The notes under the pieces are model-generated. The model ran no database searches, was not told the DNA's origin, and saw only the letters and a list, made by a program, of their open reading frames with translations. From M30B80 sp965656935 (GTDB lineage: Bacteria; Pseudomonadota; Alphaproteobacteria; Rhodobacterales; Rhodobacteraceae), in assembly GCA_965656935.1 (NCBI GenBank), contig CBFHMG010000013.1:1-64000 (forward strand): DNA of 64,000 nt. Direction: 5' to 3'. Shown here piece after piece: positions 8,966-17,355 of the stretch. Within the stretch, counting starts at the first letter, position 1, and the number at the start of each line of letters is the position of its first letter. The translations under genes were made by a program, and so were the position numbers.

Positions 8966-9556
8966 TCAGCCTTCAGTGCCTGCCGCAATCGGGGCCAAGC
9001 TATAACCCGCCTCGGCCAAGCTGGGGATCACCTGATTGTCGAGCACACGGCTCGTGATCGGCCCTCGGAAATGGTACACGACAACGCCGTCATCATTGAC
9101 AAAGAAGGTCTCGGGCATCGCAACAACCCCCCAATCGCGCCCGTTTCGCGCCTCAAGGTCTTGGCCGATCCGGTCATAGGGATTGCCAAGTTCCTCAAGG
9201 AAAGACAGCGCCTGATTGGTTTGATCGCGGTAATTCACCCCGAAAAGCGGGTTTCCGGCTTCGGCCAATGCGGTCAGTGTCGGATGCTCGGCCCGACAGG
9301 GCGGGCACCATGATGCGAAGAAATTGACGATGACCAGACCATTGCCTTCGAGATCCGCGCGGGACAGCAGATCGGTATCGCCCAATTGCGTCAATTCCAG
9401 CGGTGGGGCATCGCGGCCCTCTCGGGTTGAGGGCAGGGCTTGGGTGTCGACACCTTGCTGCAGGCCGGATTGATTATTCATCAATTGCACGCCCGCAATG
9501 CCGAAAAAACCCAGCGTTACAATCAGCGGGACCATCATCAGCCAATTTATTTTCAT
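8966..9556 (-). CDS. ccmG: Thiol:disulfide interchange protein CcmG/DsbE
   Basis: A 196-residue periplasmic thioredoxin anchored by one N-terminal helix (residues 4-24). It has the CcmG active site WCPPC (C84/C87) and the cis-proline region GVVAMPETF. CcmG reduces apocytochrome c cysteines so that haem can be attached. Its start overlaps the end of ccmD by 4 bases (ATGA), making it the last gene of ccmABCDG. This is equivalent to helX of Rhodobacter capsulatus. Confidence 0.95.
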   Translation of the reverse strand: MKINWLMMVPLIVTLGFFGIAGVQLMNNQSGLQQGVDTQALPSTREGRDAPPLELTQLGDTDLLSRADLEGNGLVIVNFFASWCPPCRAEHPTLTALAEAGNPLFGVNYRDQTNQALSFLEELGNPYDRIGQDLEARNGRDWGVVAMPETFFVNDDGVVVYHFRGPITSRVLDNQVIPSLAEAGYSLAPIAAGTEG

Positions 9557-9708
9557 GAGGATTTGCCCCGCCGCGCTTCGACCTCGGTCAGCGCTTGGCG
9601 CACGCGGCGCGCTTTCCAGACCGATCCTGCCACAAGGGCCATCAGCAAAAAGATGGTGCCCGCATAGGCCGAGAGAACTTCGGCTGCATATTGTCCCAAA
9701 TCCGGCAT
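9553..9708 (-). CDS. ccmD: Haem exporter protein CcmD
   Basis: A 51-residue membrane protein: a short N-terminus (MPDLGQYAAEVLSAYAG), one transmembrane helix at about residues 14-32, then a basic/acidic cytoplasmic tail. This matches CcmD, which stabilises the CcmABC-CcmE complex and helps release holo-CcmE. The start at 9708 overlaps the ccmC stop in a TGATG junction, which fixes it over a longer in-frame reading. Sequence conservation in CcmD is weak, so the call rests on size, topology and position between ccmC and ccmG. Confidence 0.9.
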   Translation of the reverse strand: MPDLGQYAAEVLSAYAGTIFLLMALVAGSVWKARRVRQALTEVEARRGKSS

Positions 9709-10436
9709 CACGCCATCCTTTCCTGCGCGATCAAAGCCTGCAAACGGCGGGCGCGAATTTCGGTGCGTGTGCGGTAAAGGACCAATGCGACGAACATCAG
9801 CCCGAAGCCGATAATGCACAACCATAGCGGATAGGCGAAGACATCGGCCACGTTTTCTTCGGCATCCATCGACAGCGACGCGCCTTGATGCAGGCCTTGG
9901 TTCCAGAACAAGATGGCATAGCGCGAAATCACCGCAAAGACGGTGCCCACAAGGCAGAGCACGGCTGTCAGGTCGGCGGCGGAATCGGGGTTATCGATCG
10001 CCTCCCACAGCGCGATATAGCCAAGATAGAACAGGAACAGCACAAGAAAGGCCGTCAATCTCGGGTCCCATTCCCACCATGTGCCCCACATCGGCTGGCC
10101 CCAAACAGCGCCCGTATAAAGCCCGATCAGCGTGAAAATCATGCCCACTGGCGCGGCCGCTTTGGCGGCCAGCGCACTGACATGATGGCGGCGGATCACC
10201 CAGATCAGCGAGGCCACAAGCATCATGAACCACGCACTTGATCCCATGATCGCGGCGGGGACATGGATATAGATGATTTTGACGGTGGAGCCTTGGCGGA
10301 AATCATTGGGCGTGAAGAAAAAGCCCCAAACCAGCCCGACCACTATGCAAATAGCGGCCAAACCCGCCACCCAAGGCAGCAGTTTGCCCGAGACGGACAT
10401 GAATTTTCGAGGATTTGCATATTCCCACATCGACAT
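9708..10436 (-). CDS. ccmC: Haem ABC transporter permease CcmC
   Basis: A 242-residue inner-membrane protein with about six transmembrane helices and the tryptophan-rich WGTWWEWDPRLT motif of the haem-handling WWD family. Conserved histidines lie in IHVPAAIMG and in the loop before the last helices. CcmC presents haem to the chaperone CcmE. The start at 10436 (MSMWEYANP) is the natural family start; the open frame continues far upstream into ccmB antisense sequence but without family similarity. It is spaced 56 bases after ccmB in the same operon. Confidence 0.95.
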   Translation of the reverse strand: MSMWEYANPRKFMSVSGKLLPWVAGLAAICIVVGLVWGFFFTPNDFRQGSTVKIIYIHVPAAIMGSSAWFMMLVASLIWVIRRHHVSALAAKAAAPVGMIFTLIGLYTGAVWGQPMWGTWWEWDPRLTAFLVLFLFYLGYIALWEAIDNPDSAADLTAVLCLVGTVFAVISRYAILFWNQGLHQGASLSMDAEENVADVFAYPLWLCIIGFGLMFVALVLYRTRTEIRARRLQALIAQERMA

Positions 10437-10492
10437 GAGCGCGAACCTAACTAGGCTTGAAGGGGCAAACAAGATGTCATGGGCCGCATGCT

Positions 10493-11149
10493 CTAGCGCA
10501 GATTGACGCGGAGCGCGCTTGCCGCCGCAAAGGGCAGCGCCGCGATGCTGATCAGCGTAATCCCCCCCAGCATGGCCAAGGGTGTCAGCGCATCCGCGCC
10601 TTGCGCGCCGCGCGTGACAACAAGTGCGCCAAACAGCAGCGTGGGCACGTAAAGCGGCAGCACCAGAAGCGAGAGCAGCAATCCCCCCCGCCTGATCCCC
10701 ACGGTCAGCGCCGCGCCGAATGTGCCGATGGCCGACAGCGCGGGCGTGCCTGCCAGCAGCGAGGCGATTAGCCAAAGGTATCCGTTTGAGGGCAGGTTCA
10801 GCAAAATGCCCAGAACGGGGGCCAGTGCCACCAGCGGCAGGCCTGTGGTCAGCCAATGCGCCAGTGCCTTGATCGCAGCGACGCCCTCCAGCGGCAAAGG
10901 CGAGGTTGCCAAGAGATCAAGCGAGCCATCCTCCCAATCCAACTGGAACACACGGTCGAGCGAGAGGAGGCAGGCCAAAAGCGCGCCGATCCACAGGATG
11001 CCCGGCGCAATTTGCGACAGGATGTCTGTTTCGGGGCCAACGCCGAAGGGTACCAATACGGTCACGATGAGGAAAAATGCCAGCGCAAGGCCAAAGCCAC
11101 CGCCTGCCTTGATCGCCAAGGCGAGATCGCGTTTGAGAAGCCCGATCAT
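10493..11149 (-). CDS. ccmB: Haem exporter permease CcmB
   Basis: A 218-residue polytopic inner-membrane protein with six hydrophobic helices. It carries the CcmB hallmark segment DRVFQLDWEDGSLDLL after the second helix and the PLYVPTLLFG segment. It pairs with the ATPase CcmA to drive release of haem-loaded CcmE in the System I cytochrome c maturation pathway. The start overlaps the ccmA stop by 4 bases. Confidence 0.95.
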   Translation of the reverse strand: MIGLLKRDLALAIKAGGGFGLALAFFLIVTVLVPFGVGPETDILSQIAPGILWIGALLACLLSLDRVFQLDWEDGSLDLLATSPLPLEGVAAIKALAHWLTTGLPLVALAPVLGILLNLPSNGYLWLIASLLAGTPALSAIGTFGAALTVGIRRGGLLLSLLVLPLYVPTLLFGALVVTRGAQGADALTPLAMLGGITLISIAALPFAAASALRVNLR

Positions 11150-11769
11150 AAAAACCCCTCGCCTGCAAAAGGGTCATTATCGGCCAGTTTCTTGGCGATA
11201 AAGGGCATGACATCCAAGCTGCGCGCATTCGGAAGCCCTAGATCGATATGGGTGGCGATCAGCGCCGCGCCGCCCTCGGCCAGATGGGTTTTCACCGCAG
11301 TGGCAAAGCGCGCGACATTCTCGGTATCAAGCGAAACGGTGGGTTCATCCAGACACCAGACAGGCCGCCCCGTGACCAGAAGGCGAGCAAGGCTCAGGCG
11401 GCGTTTCTGGCCCGCGCTCATTTCGCCTGCGCGCCGTGTCAGCAAAGGGGCAAGGTCAAAGGCCGCGACCGCCTTGTCGATGGAGCGGGTGCCAAAGACC
11501 TCGGCCCAGAAGCGCAAATTCGCCTCGACGCTGAGTTGCGATTTGATGCCATCGGCATGGCCAGCATAGGCGATGCTCTCGGGGTCGGCCTCGATCTGCC
11601 CCGAAAGTGGCTCGGCGAGGCCCGCGATTGCCCGCAAAAGGGTTGTCTTGCCCGAGCCGTTCGGCCCGCGCAGCACCAGCGCCTCGCCCGCGTCGAGCGC
11701 GAAATTCACCTCGGCCAGAACCTGAACCGAGCCGCGCGCGCATGAAAGATTGTGAACTGCCAGCCTCAT
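11146..11769 (-). CDS. ccmA: Haem exporter ATP-binding protein CcmA
   Basis: A 207-residue ABC ATPase with Walker A GPNGSGKT (residues 35-42), signature MSAGQKRRLS (about 117-126), Walker B VWCLDEP (137-143) and the H-loop ATHID. It powers the CcmABCD complex. The start at 11769 (MRLAVHNLSC) is the family start; reading further upstream adds about 39 residues with no similarity and crosses the palindrome at 11859. First gene of ccmABCDG, divergent from acnA. Confidence 0.95.
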   Translation of the reverse strand: MRLAVHNLSCARGSVQVLAEVNFALDAGEALVLRGPNGSGKTTLLRAIAGLAEPLSGQIEADPESIAYAGHADGIKSQLSVEANLRFWAEVFGTRSIDKAVAAFDLAPLLTRRAGEMSAGQKRRLSLARLLVTGRPVWCLDEPTVSLDTENVARFATAVKTHLAEGGAALIATHIDLGLPNARSLDVMPFIAKKLADNDPFAGEGFL

Positions 11770-11858
11770 TTCATCATGGCTAGCCGATTGCACCTGCCTT
11801 GGAAAGCGCCGATGATGGGCGGTGAGGGGTGCTTTTTTCGGGCCTGCGACTAAATACA

Positions 11859-11874
11859 GTATGCAATTGCATAC
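11859..11874. promoter_or_regulatory. Perfect 16-bp palindrome between ccmA and acnA
   Basis: GTATGCAATTGCATAC is self-complementary and lies 90 bases upstream of ccmA and 94 bases upstream of acnA. The form resembles GntR-family operators, so it may co-regulate cytochrome c maturation and the TCA-cycle enzyme. The binding protein is unknown. Confidence 0.55.
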
Positions 11875-11967
11875 AAAAATTTCCATCTGCCCCTTGAACG
11901 ACTCTCGTCATGATGGCAAAGGCATGTGCAACACCAACCCGTTTCCACTGGATTGAGGGAGGCACAC

Positions 11968-14601
11968 ATGCCCATCACCGTCGGCCATGATACGTCCAAC
12001 ACGCGCAAAACGCTCAAAGTTGGCGATAAATCTTACGCCTATTACTCCATCGCTGCTGCCGAAGCCGCAGGTCTTGGCGATTTCTCGCGCCTGCCCGCCG
12101 CGCTGAAAGTTGTTCTTGAGAACATGCTTCGCTTCGAAGATGGCAAGACCGTTTCGGTCGATGACATCAAGGCGTTCTCGGAATGGGCAGAGAAGGGCGG
12201 CAATAACCCGCGCGAGATCGCCTATCGCCCTGCGCGCGTTTTGCTTCAGGATTTCACAGGCGTTCCCGCCGTGGTCGATCTGGCCGCGATGCGCGATGCG
12301 TTGATGTCGCTTGGTGGCGATGCCCAGAAGATTAACCCGCTCAACCCTGTTGATCTGGTGATTGACCACTCGGTCATGATTGACGAATTCGGCAATCCAC
12401 GCGCCTTCCAGATGAATGTGGACCGCGAATATGAGCGCAATATGGAGCGCTATACCTTCCTCAAATGGGGTCAGAACGCGTTCAACAATTTCCGCGTTGT
12501 TCCCCCCGGAACGGGCATTTGCCATCAGGTGAACCTTGAATATCTTGCCAAGACCGTTTGGTCCGACACGGACCAGAATGGCGATATGGTTGCCTATCCC
12601 GATACTCTGGTCGGCACCGATAGCCACACCACCATGGTCAATGGCGCAGCCGTTCTTGGTTGGGGTGTTGGCGGGATCGAGGCCGAGGCCGCGATGCTGG
12701 GTCAGCCGATCTCGATGCTGATCCCTGAAGTGGTTGGCTTCAAGCTGACAGGCGCGATGATGGAAGGCACCACAGGCACCGATCTTGTGCTGAAAGTGGT
12801 CGAGATGCTGCGCGAAAAAGGCGTGGTTGGCAAATTCGTTGAATTCTATGGCCCCGGCCTTGATACGCTGCCTTTGGCGGATCGTGCGACCATCGCANNN
12901 NNNNNNNNNNNNNNNNNNNNNNNNNNNNNNNNNNNNNNNNNNNNNNNNNNNNNNNNNNNNNNNNNNNNNNNNNNNNNNNNNNNNNNNNNNNNNNNTGAGC
13001 CTGTTTATACCGACACGCTGAGCCTTGATATGGGCACCATCGTGCCTGCAATCTCGGGCCCCAAACGCCCACAGGATTATGTGGCGCTGACTGGTGCGAA
13101 GCAGGATTTCGCCAAGCAGATGGAAGAGACTTTCAAACGCCCATTGGGCAAGGAAGTGGCTGTTGCGGGTGAAGATTACACGATGGAATCGGGCAAGGTT
13201 GTGATCGCCTCGATCACGTCCTGCACCAATACATCAAACCCTTACGTGATGATCGGCGCGGGCCTTGTGGCGCGCAAAGCGGCCGCTTTGGGCCTGAACC
13301 GCAAGCCTTGGGTCAAGACATCGCTGGCACCGGGCAGCCAAGTGGTCAGCGCCTATCTGGAGGCCGCAGGCCTGCAGGAAGACCTTGATAAGGTTGGCTT
13401 TAACCTTGTTGGCTATGGCTGCACGACCTGTATCGGTAACTCTGGTCCATTGCAGAAAGAAATCTCCGAGGCGATTTCTGAGGGCGATCTTGTGGCCACG
13501 GCTGTTTTGTCGGGCAACCGCAATTTCGAGGGCCGTATCAGCCCTGATGTGCGCGCCAACTACCTTGCTTCGCCGCCTTTGGTTGTGGCCTATGCGCTGG
13601 CAGGCACGATGGATATCAACCTTGCAACCGACCCGATTGCACAGACGCCAGATGGCAAGGATGTCTATCTCAAGGATATCTGGCCCACCACGCAAGAAGT
13701 CGCGGAGATGGTCGAGCAGACCGTTACCCGTGAGGCCTTCCTGACCAAATATGCCGATGTCTTCAAAGGCGATGAGAAATGGCAGGGCGTCGAGACCACC
13801 GAACAGCAGACCTATGACTGGCCTGCCGCCTCGACCTATGTTCAGAACCCGCCTTATTTCCAAGGCATGACGATGGAGACCAAGCAGATCGAGAATGTGG
13901 AAGGCGCGAAAGTGCTCGCCCTTCTGGGCGATATGATCACGACCGACCATATCAGCCCTGCAGGCTCCTTCAAGGAAACCACACCAGCGGGCAAATACCT
14001 GCTGGAGCGTCAGGTCTCGCCGCGTGAATTCAACTCCTACGGATCGCGCCGTGGCAATCACGAGATCATGATGCGCGGCACTTTCGCCAATATCCGCATC
14101 AAGAACGAGATGCTGGACGGGGTCGAGGGTGGCTATACCAAAGGCCCTGATGGATCGGAGATGTCGATCTATGACGCCTCGATGGCCTATCAGGCCGAGG
14201 GCACTCCATTGGTCGTGTTCGGGGGTGAGCAATATGGTGCGGGCTCTAGCCGTGACTGGGCGGCCAAGGGCACTGCGCTTCTGGGTGTGAAAGCGGTCAT
14301 CGCCGAGAGCTTTGAGCGTATCCACCGCTCCAACCTCGTTGGCATGGGCGTTATCCCGTTTGAATTCACGGGCGGCGACAGCCGTAAATCGCTCGGCCTG
14401 ACGGGCGAGGAAACGGTGTCGATCAAAGGGCTTGATACGGTCACCCCACTGGCCGAAGTGCCTTGTGAGATCACCTATCCTGATGGAGCGGTCAAAACGA
14501 TCACGCTGAAATGCCGGATCGATACAGCCGTCGAGATCGAATATATCGAAAACGGTGGCGTGCTGCATTACGTGCTGCGCAATCTGGCCGGCGCTGCCTG
14601 A
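11968..14601 (+). CDS. acnA: Aconitate hydratase A (contains an assembly gap)
   Basis: Interconverts citrate and isocitrate in the TCA cycle. The protein shows the AcnA/IRP fold: an N-terminal catalytic core with VPPGTGICHQVN and GTDSHTTM, [4Fe-4S] ligands C419 (TSCTNTSNP) and C485/C488 (GYGCTTCIGNSGP), and a C-terminal swivel domain with GSSRDWAAKG carrying the substrate-binding Ser/Arg. The start at 11968 follows GAGGGAGGC. A run of Ns at 12898-12995 replaces the segment that follows ADRATIA. The frame stays open across it, but the family normally has about 51 residues there, so some 18 codons are probably missing. A strong terminator follows. Confidence 0.96.
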   Translation: MPITVGHDTSNTRKTLKVGDKSYAYYSIAAAEAAGLGDFSRLPAALKVVLENMLRFEDGKTVSVDDIKAFSEWAEKGGNNPREIAYRPARVLLQDFTGVPAVVDLAAMRDALMSLGGDAQKINPLNPVDLVIDHSVMIDEFGNPRAFQMNVDREYERNMERYTFLKWGQNAFNNFRVVPPGTGICHQVNLEYLAKTVWSDTDQNGDMVAYPDTLVGTDSHTTMVNGAAVLGWGVGGIEAEAAMLGQPISMLIPEVVGFKLTGAMMEGTTGTDLVLKVVEMLREKGVVGKFVEFYGPGLDTLPLADRATIAXXXXXXXXXXXXXXXXXXXXXXXXXXXXXXXXXEPVYTDTLSLDMGTIVPAISGPKRPQDYVALTGAKQDFAKQMEETFKRPLGKEVAVAGEDYTMESGKVVIASITSCTNTSNPYVMIGAGLVARKAAALGLNRKPWVKTSLAPGSQVVSAYLEAAGLQEDLDKVGFNLVGYGCTTCIGNSGPLQKEISEAISEGDLVATAVLSGNRNFEGRISPDVRANYLASPPLVVAYALAGTMDINLATDPIAQTPDGKDVYLKDIWPTTQEVAEMVEQTVTREAFLTKYADVFKGDEKWQGVETTEQQTYDWPAASTYVQNPPYFQGMTMETKQIENVEGAKVLALLGDMITTDHISPAGSFKETTPAGKYLLERQVSPREFNSYGSRRGNHEIMMRGTFANIRIKNEMLDGVEGGYTKGPDGSEMSIYDASMAYQAEGTPLVVFGGEQYGAGSSRDWAAKGTALLGVKAVIAESFERIHRSNLVGMGVIPFEFTGGDSRKSLGLTGEETVSIKGLDTVTPLAEVPCEITYPDGAVKTITLKCRIDTAVEIEYIENGGVLHYVLRNLAGAA
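12898..12995. other. Assembly gap (98 Ns) inside acnA
   Basis: Ninety-eight unknown bases starting exactly on a codon boundary after ADRATIA. The next known residues are EPVYTDTL. By comparison with AcnA of E. coli the true missing stretch should be close to 152 bases, so the gap size is an estimate. Confidence 0.97.
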
Positions 14602-14622
14602 TATCATCGGAAAATTCCAAGG

Positions 14623-14652
14623 AAAGCCCCGCAATCTTGCGGGGCTTTTTTT
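14623..14652 (+). terminator. Rho-independent terminator of acnA
   Basis: Perfect 12-bp stem (AAAGCCCCGCAA and TTGCGGGGCTTT) followed by a T-rich tract, 22 bases after the acnA stop. Confidence 0.92.
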
Positions 14653-14817
14653 GTTTTCCCCATCATCGAAATCGCAAGGCCTTTTTCCTCCCTCTCAAAG
14701 GCTTGGAAATCTTCTGCCCCAAGCTTGAATTGGAGAGCGCCAGACCTACCGTATACCATTGTATGGAAAGGCCCACTGGCTTGGGCTTGGGTTTCATCTG
14801 ATCGGGGGGGAAGATCA

Positions 14818-15639
14818 ATGAGCGATCCAGATCAACCTGGAAACGGTTTTGACGTCGGTAAATATGTGCGGTCGCAAACGGGGTTGCGGCAGCTAAAATC
14901 AACATTGCCAGAACATTCGGTTGAACAGCTTGCGCGTGAAGTGCTCAGGCGTCTGGCAAGCCAGAGCGGCGAGACGGTCTCGTTCGCGCCGCCCAAGGAT
15001 GAAATTGAGCATCTATGCAACGCGCTGCTATCGGAGAATGACAATGCGGGCGCCGAGTTCATTCAGGACCTGCGCAGCGAGGGTGTGTCGATTGAAACCG
15101 CCTATCTGGTCTATCTTGCAGGTGCCGCGCGCCTGCTTGGGGAATGGTGGGAGGGTGACAAGGTTTCCTTTACCGCTGTGACGCTTGGCACCTCGCGCAT
15201 GTATGGAATTATGCGCGCGCTCAGGCATCAATTCGTGGCGGCCCGCGCTGCCGTGAAACGCTCGGCGGTGTTTGTCTCGGTTCCGGGCGAGACCCATGTT
15301 CTGGGCGTGCGCATGGCCGCAGACCTGTTTCGCAAGGAAGGCTGGGAGATCGACCTGATCATCGATAAATCCCATGATGAACTGGTCGATGAGGTCAGCC
15401 AGTCACGCGCAATCATCATCGGTATTTCGGCGGGCGGCGAGCATGCCGTTGAAGCCTTGTCAAAATTGATGATTGCCCTTCGGATCAGCAACCCGAATGC
15501 GTGGATATTTGTCAGCGGCAAAATCGTTGATGAGGCGCGCGATGCGATCGAGTTGATGGATCCCGATGGCATGGTGACCACGATTGAGGATGCCAAGAAA
15601 ATCCTGAACGGCATTTGGGACGGGTCCGAGCCGACTTGA
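14818..15639 (+). CDS. Cobalamin (B12)-binding regulator, AerR/PpaA-like
   Basis: A 273-residue two-part protein. Residues about 60-140 form the four-helix cap (B12-binding-2-like) with WWEGDKVSFTAVTLGTSR, matching the W...E..VT.G..R pattern of light/redox B12 sensors. Residues about 147-265 form a Rossmann-like B12-binding domain with ETHVLG, in which H160 is the predicted lower cobalt ligand of the (D/E)xHxxG motif. In Rhodobacter the relatives PpaA/AerR are antirepressors of photosynthesis genes. No photosynthesis gene and no DNA-binding domain is present here, so the partner is unknown. The ATG at 14818 is chosen because GGGGGGGAAGA precedes it. Confidence 0.85.
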   Translation: MSDPDQPGNGFDVGKYVRSQTGLRQLKSTLPEHSVEQLAREVLRRLASQSGETVSFAPPKDEIEHLCNALLSENDNAGAEFIQDLRSEGVSIETAYLVYLAGAARLLGEWWEGDKVSFTAVTLGTSRMYGIMRALRHQFVAARAAVKRSAVFVSVPGETHVLGVRMAADLFRKEGWEIDLIIDKSHDELVDEVSQSRAIIIGISAGGEHAVEALSKLMIALRISNPNAWIFVSGKIVDEARDAIELMDPDGMVTTIEDAKKILNGIWDGSEPT

Positions 15640-15644
15640 GCGCG

Positions 15645-16451
15645 TCAGGGGGCCTCTGAAAAGGCGACTTCGATGATTTGGGCCTGTTTCGTTGCAAGCT
15701 GCCAGAGCTGTCTTGGCGCTTGGTTGATCTCGCTCGTGCCGCGTTTGAGTTTGCGCCATGTTTTGCGCCATCCCTTGGGGCGGATGGCCTTGCCCAAAGG
15801 CGCGATGTCGGAATTGTAATCATAGGCGCGCTGCGTGGCCATGGCGGGCACGATGATGCTGGCAGCCAATGCGCGACGAATGGGCGAGACCGTGTCGTTG
15901 AACAGGAAATGGTCAATCGGCACACGCATCTTGCCGCGTTGTGACAAGGCTAGTTCCGCCCCGCGCCGCGACAGGATATAAGCCCCACCGCCTACATGGC
16001 GCGACCGCATCGGATGGATCGCGCGGCCCGATGGCGTCTGACCAATGGACGGGGCCAGCAGCAGGCGCGACGCGCCTTCATTGAATTTCTCCAACTTCAC
16101 GGCATGGGAGCCCTCAGGGATCCAAGCGGTCGAGGCCAAGACCTGCGCCAGATCCTGTGCGAGAAAGATATCATCTTCGAGGAATAGCGCATGGGTCGCC
16201 TCGCTGGCCAAAAAGGCCTCCCAAGCTTGAGTATGGCTGACGGTGCAGGCGCGATCCCCCAACCCCAACCGCCCCAAAGGGCCGTTTTCCGCGATGGTCT
16301 TAGCGATCTCGGCCTCATTCACGCTTTGCGCGTCACAGGCGCTATGGCGGATAAACGCGACGCCGCGTTCGGCCAGATGTGCTGCAATCCGCTCCAACCT
16401 GTCGGGGCGGCGGTCAAGATTGATGACATAGCAGGGAATGGTCTGGGGCAT
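15645..16451 (-). CDS. Glycosyltransferase family 25 protein (1)
   Basis: GT25 enzymes transfer galactose or related sugars during lipooligosaccharide core synthesis. This protein begins with the family motif CYVINLDRRPDRLERI, has a CTVSHTQAWEAF helix and the acidic nucleotide-sugar/metal motif LFLEDDIF, and has a basic C-terminal tail. The start at 16451 puts the first strand (TIPCYVINL) near the N-terminus, as in the other two GT25 proteins here. An in-frame ATG at 16487 would add 12 residues, and neither start has a clear ribosome-binding site. It converges with the B12 regulator (5-base gap). Acceptor and sugar are unknown. Confidence 0.85.
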   Translation of the reverse strand: MPQTIPCYVINLDRRPDRLERIAAHLAERGVAFIRHSACDAQSVNEAEIAKTIAENGPLGRLGLGDRACTVSHTQAWEAFLASEATHALFLEDDIFLAQDLAQVLASTAWIPEGSHAVKLEKFNEGASRLLLAPSIGQTPSGRAIHPMRSRHVGGGAYILSRRGAELALSQRGKMRVPIDHFLFNDTVSPIRRALAASIIVPAMATQRAYDYNSDIAPLGKAIRPKGWRKTWRKLKRGTSEINQAPRQLWQLATKQAQIIEVAFSEAP

Positions 16452-16605
16452 GCTCGGCTCACGCGGTTTGATGAGGCCATCTGTCATGAAAGGCGGGGTT
16501 GGGGCAAGCCTTGGCGGGGGGTGCTTGGCCCTTGCGCTTGTTTTTGATCTGGTCCCATCGTAGAGCTTCGGCGCAATGTAACCGGACCGAATTGAGCGCG
16601 CGCCG

Positions 16606-17355
16606 ATGTGGCCTTCCTATGTCATCAATCTCAAAGATAACACGCGGCGCATGGACAATAGCGCGCGCCAGCTTCAGGCGCAAAATTTGCCTTTCGAGCG
16701 GATTGAAGGGGTCAATGGCTGGGGCTTGGCGGATGAGGAAATCGCCCGCGTCTATGACGAGGCCCGCAATGCGCGTGAAGCCAAGCACCGCCTCGTAAAA
16801 CCCGAAATCGGCTGCTATCTCAGCCATATCGCGGCATGGCGTGCGATTGCGGATGGTCCTGCCGAGGGTGGGTTCATTTTTGAGGATGATTTCGCCGCCG
16901 ATCAGACATTGGGCGCGAAACTGGCCTTGCTCAGCGCACCGCAAGATATGTGGGATATGGTCAAGCTCTTCTCCTTTGATCCTGCCCCTGATCTGGTTGA
17001 AAAAGCCCCGCTTGGAGCGTTCGAGATCGGTATCCCTTACCGCGTTCCGACCTGCCTGATTGGCTATGGCCTGACCAAAGCGGGCGCAAAACGCATTGTG
17101 GATCGCGCGATACCGTTTTTCCGCCCCGTGGATGAAGACCAGAAATTCCTCTGGGAAACGGGCCTGCGGGTTGCCCTTGTTTTGCCGCCGCCCATTCTGG
17201 TCGGCGATCAGGAGGCTGCAACAGGCACAATCGGATCGGTGCGCCGCGCCACGCGGTCAGGACGCTCGGCTTTGGGCCAAGCGATCCATAATCTGCGCTA
17301 TCAGGCCCGCTACGCGCGCAAGCTGAAGCAGCACTGGAAAGGCAAAGCGCAATGA
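16606..17355 (+). CDS. Glycosyltransferase family 25 protein (2)
   Basis: A 249-residue GT25 protein beginning MWPSYVINLKDNTRRM, followed by the GCYLSHIAAWRAI helix and the acidic motif FIFEDDFAADQ that should bind the nucleotide sugar and metal. The C-terminus is basic (RKLKQHWKGK), which could promote membrane association. The last codons overlap the next gene by 4 bases (ATGA), so it is translationally coupled with the GT4 transferase. It is divergent from GT25 copy 1 and only distantly similar to it, so the copies probably add different residues. Confidence 0.87.
   Translation: MWPSYVINLKDNTRRMDNSARQLQAQNLPFERIEGVNGWGLADEEIARVYDEARNAREAKHRLVKPEIGCYLSHIAAWRAIADGPAEGGFIFEDDFAADQTLGAKLALLSAPQDMWDMVKLFSFDPAPDLVEKAPLGAFEIGIPYRVPTCLIGYGLTKAGAKRIVDRAIPFFRPVDEDQKFLWETGLRVALVLPPPILVGDQEAATGTIGSVRRATRSGRSALGQAIHNLRYQARYARKLKQHWKGKAQ

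Noticed and set aside
12898..12995. Low-complexity or inserted element in acnA
   Set aside because: The bases are Ns, so this is missing data rather than sequence.
13234..14634. 466-residue minus-strand frame opposite acnA
   Set aside because: Antisense shadow of a gene with clear aconitase motifs; runs through its terminator.
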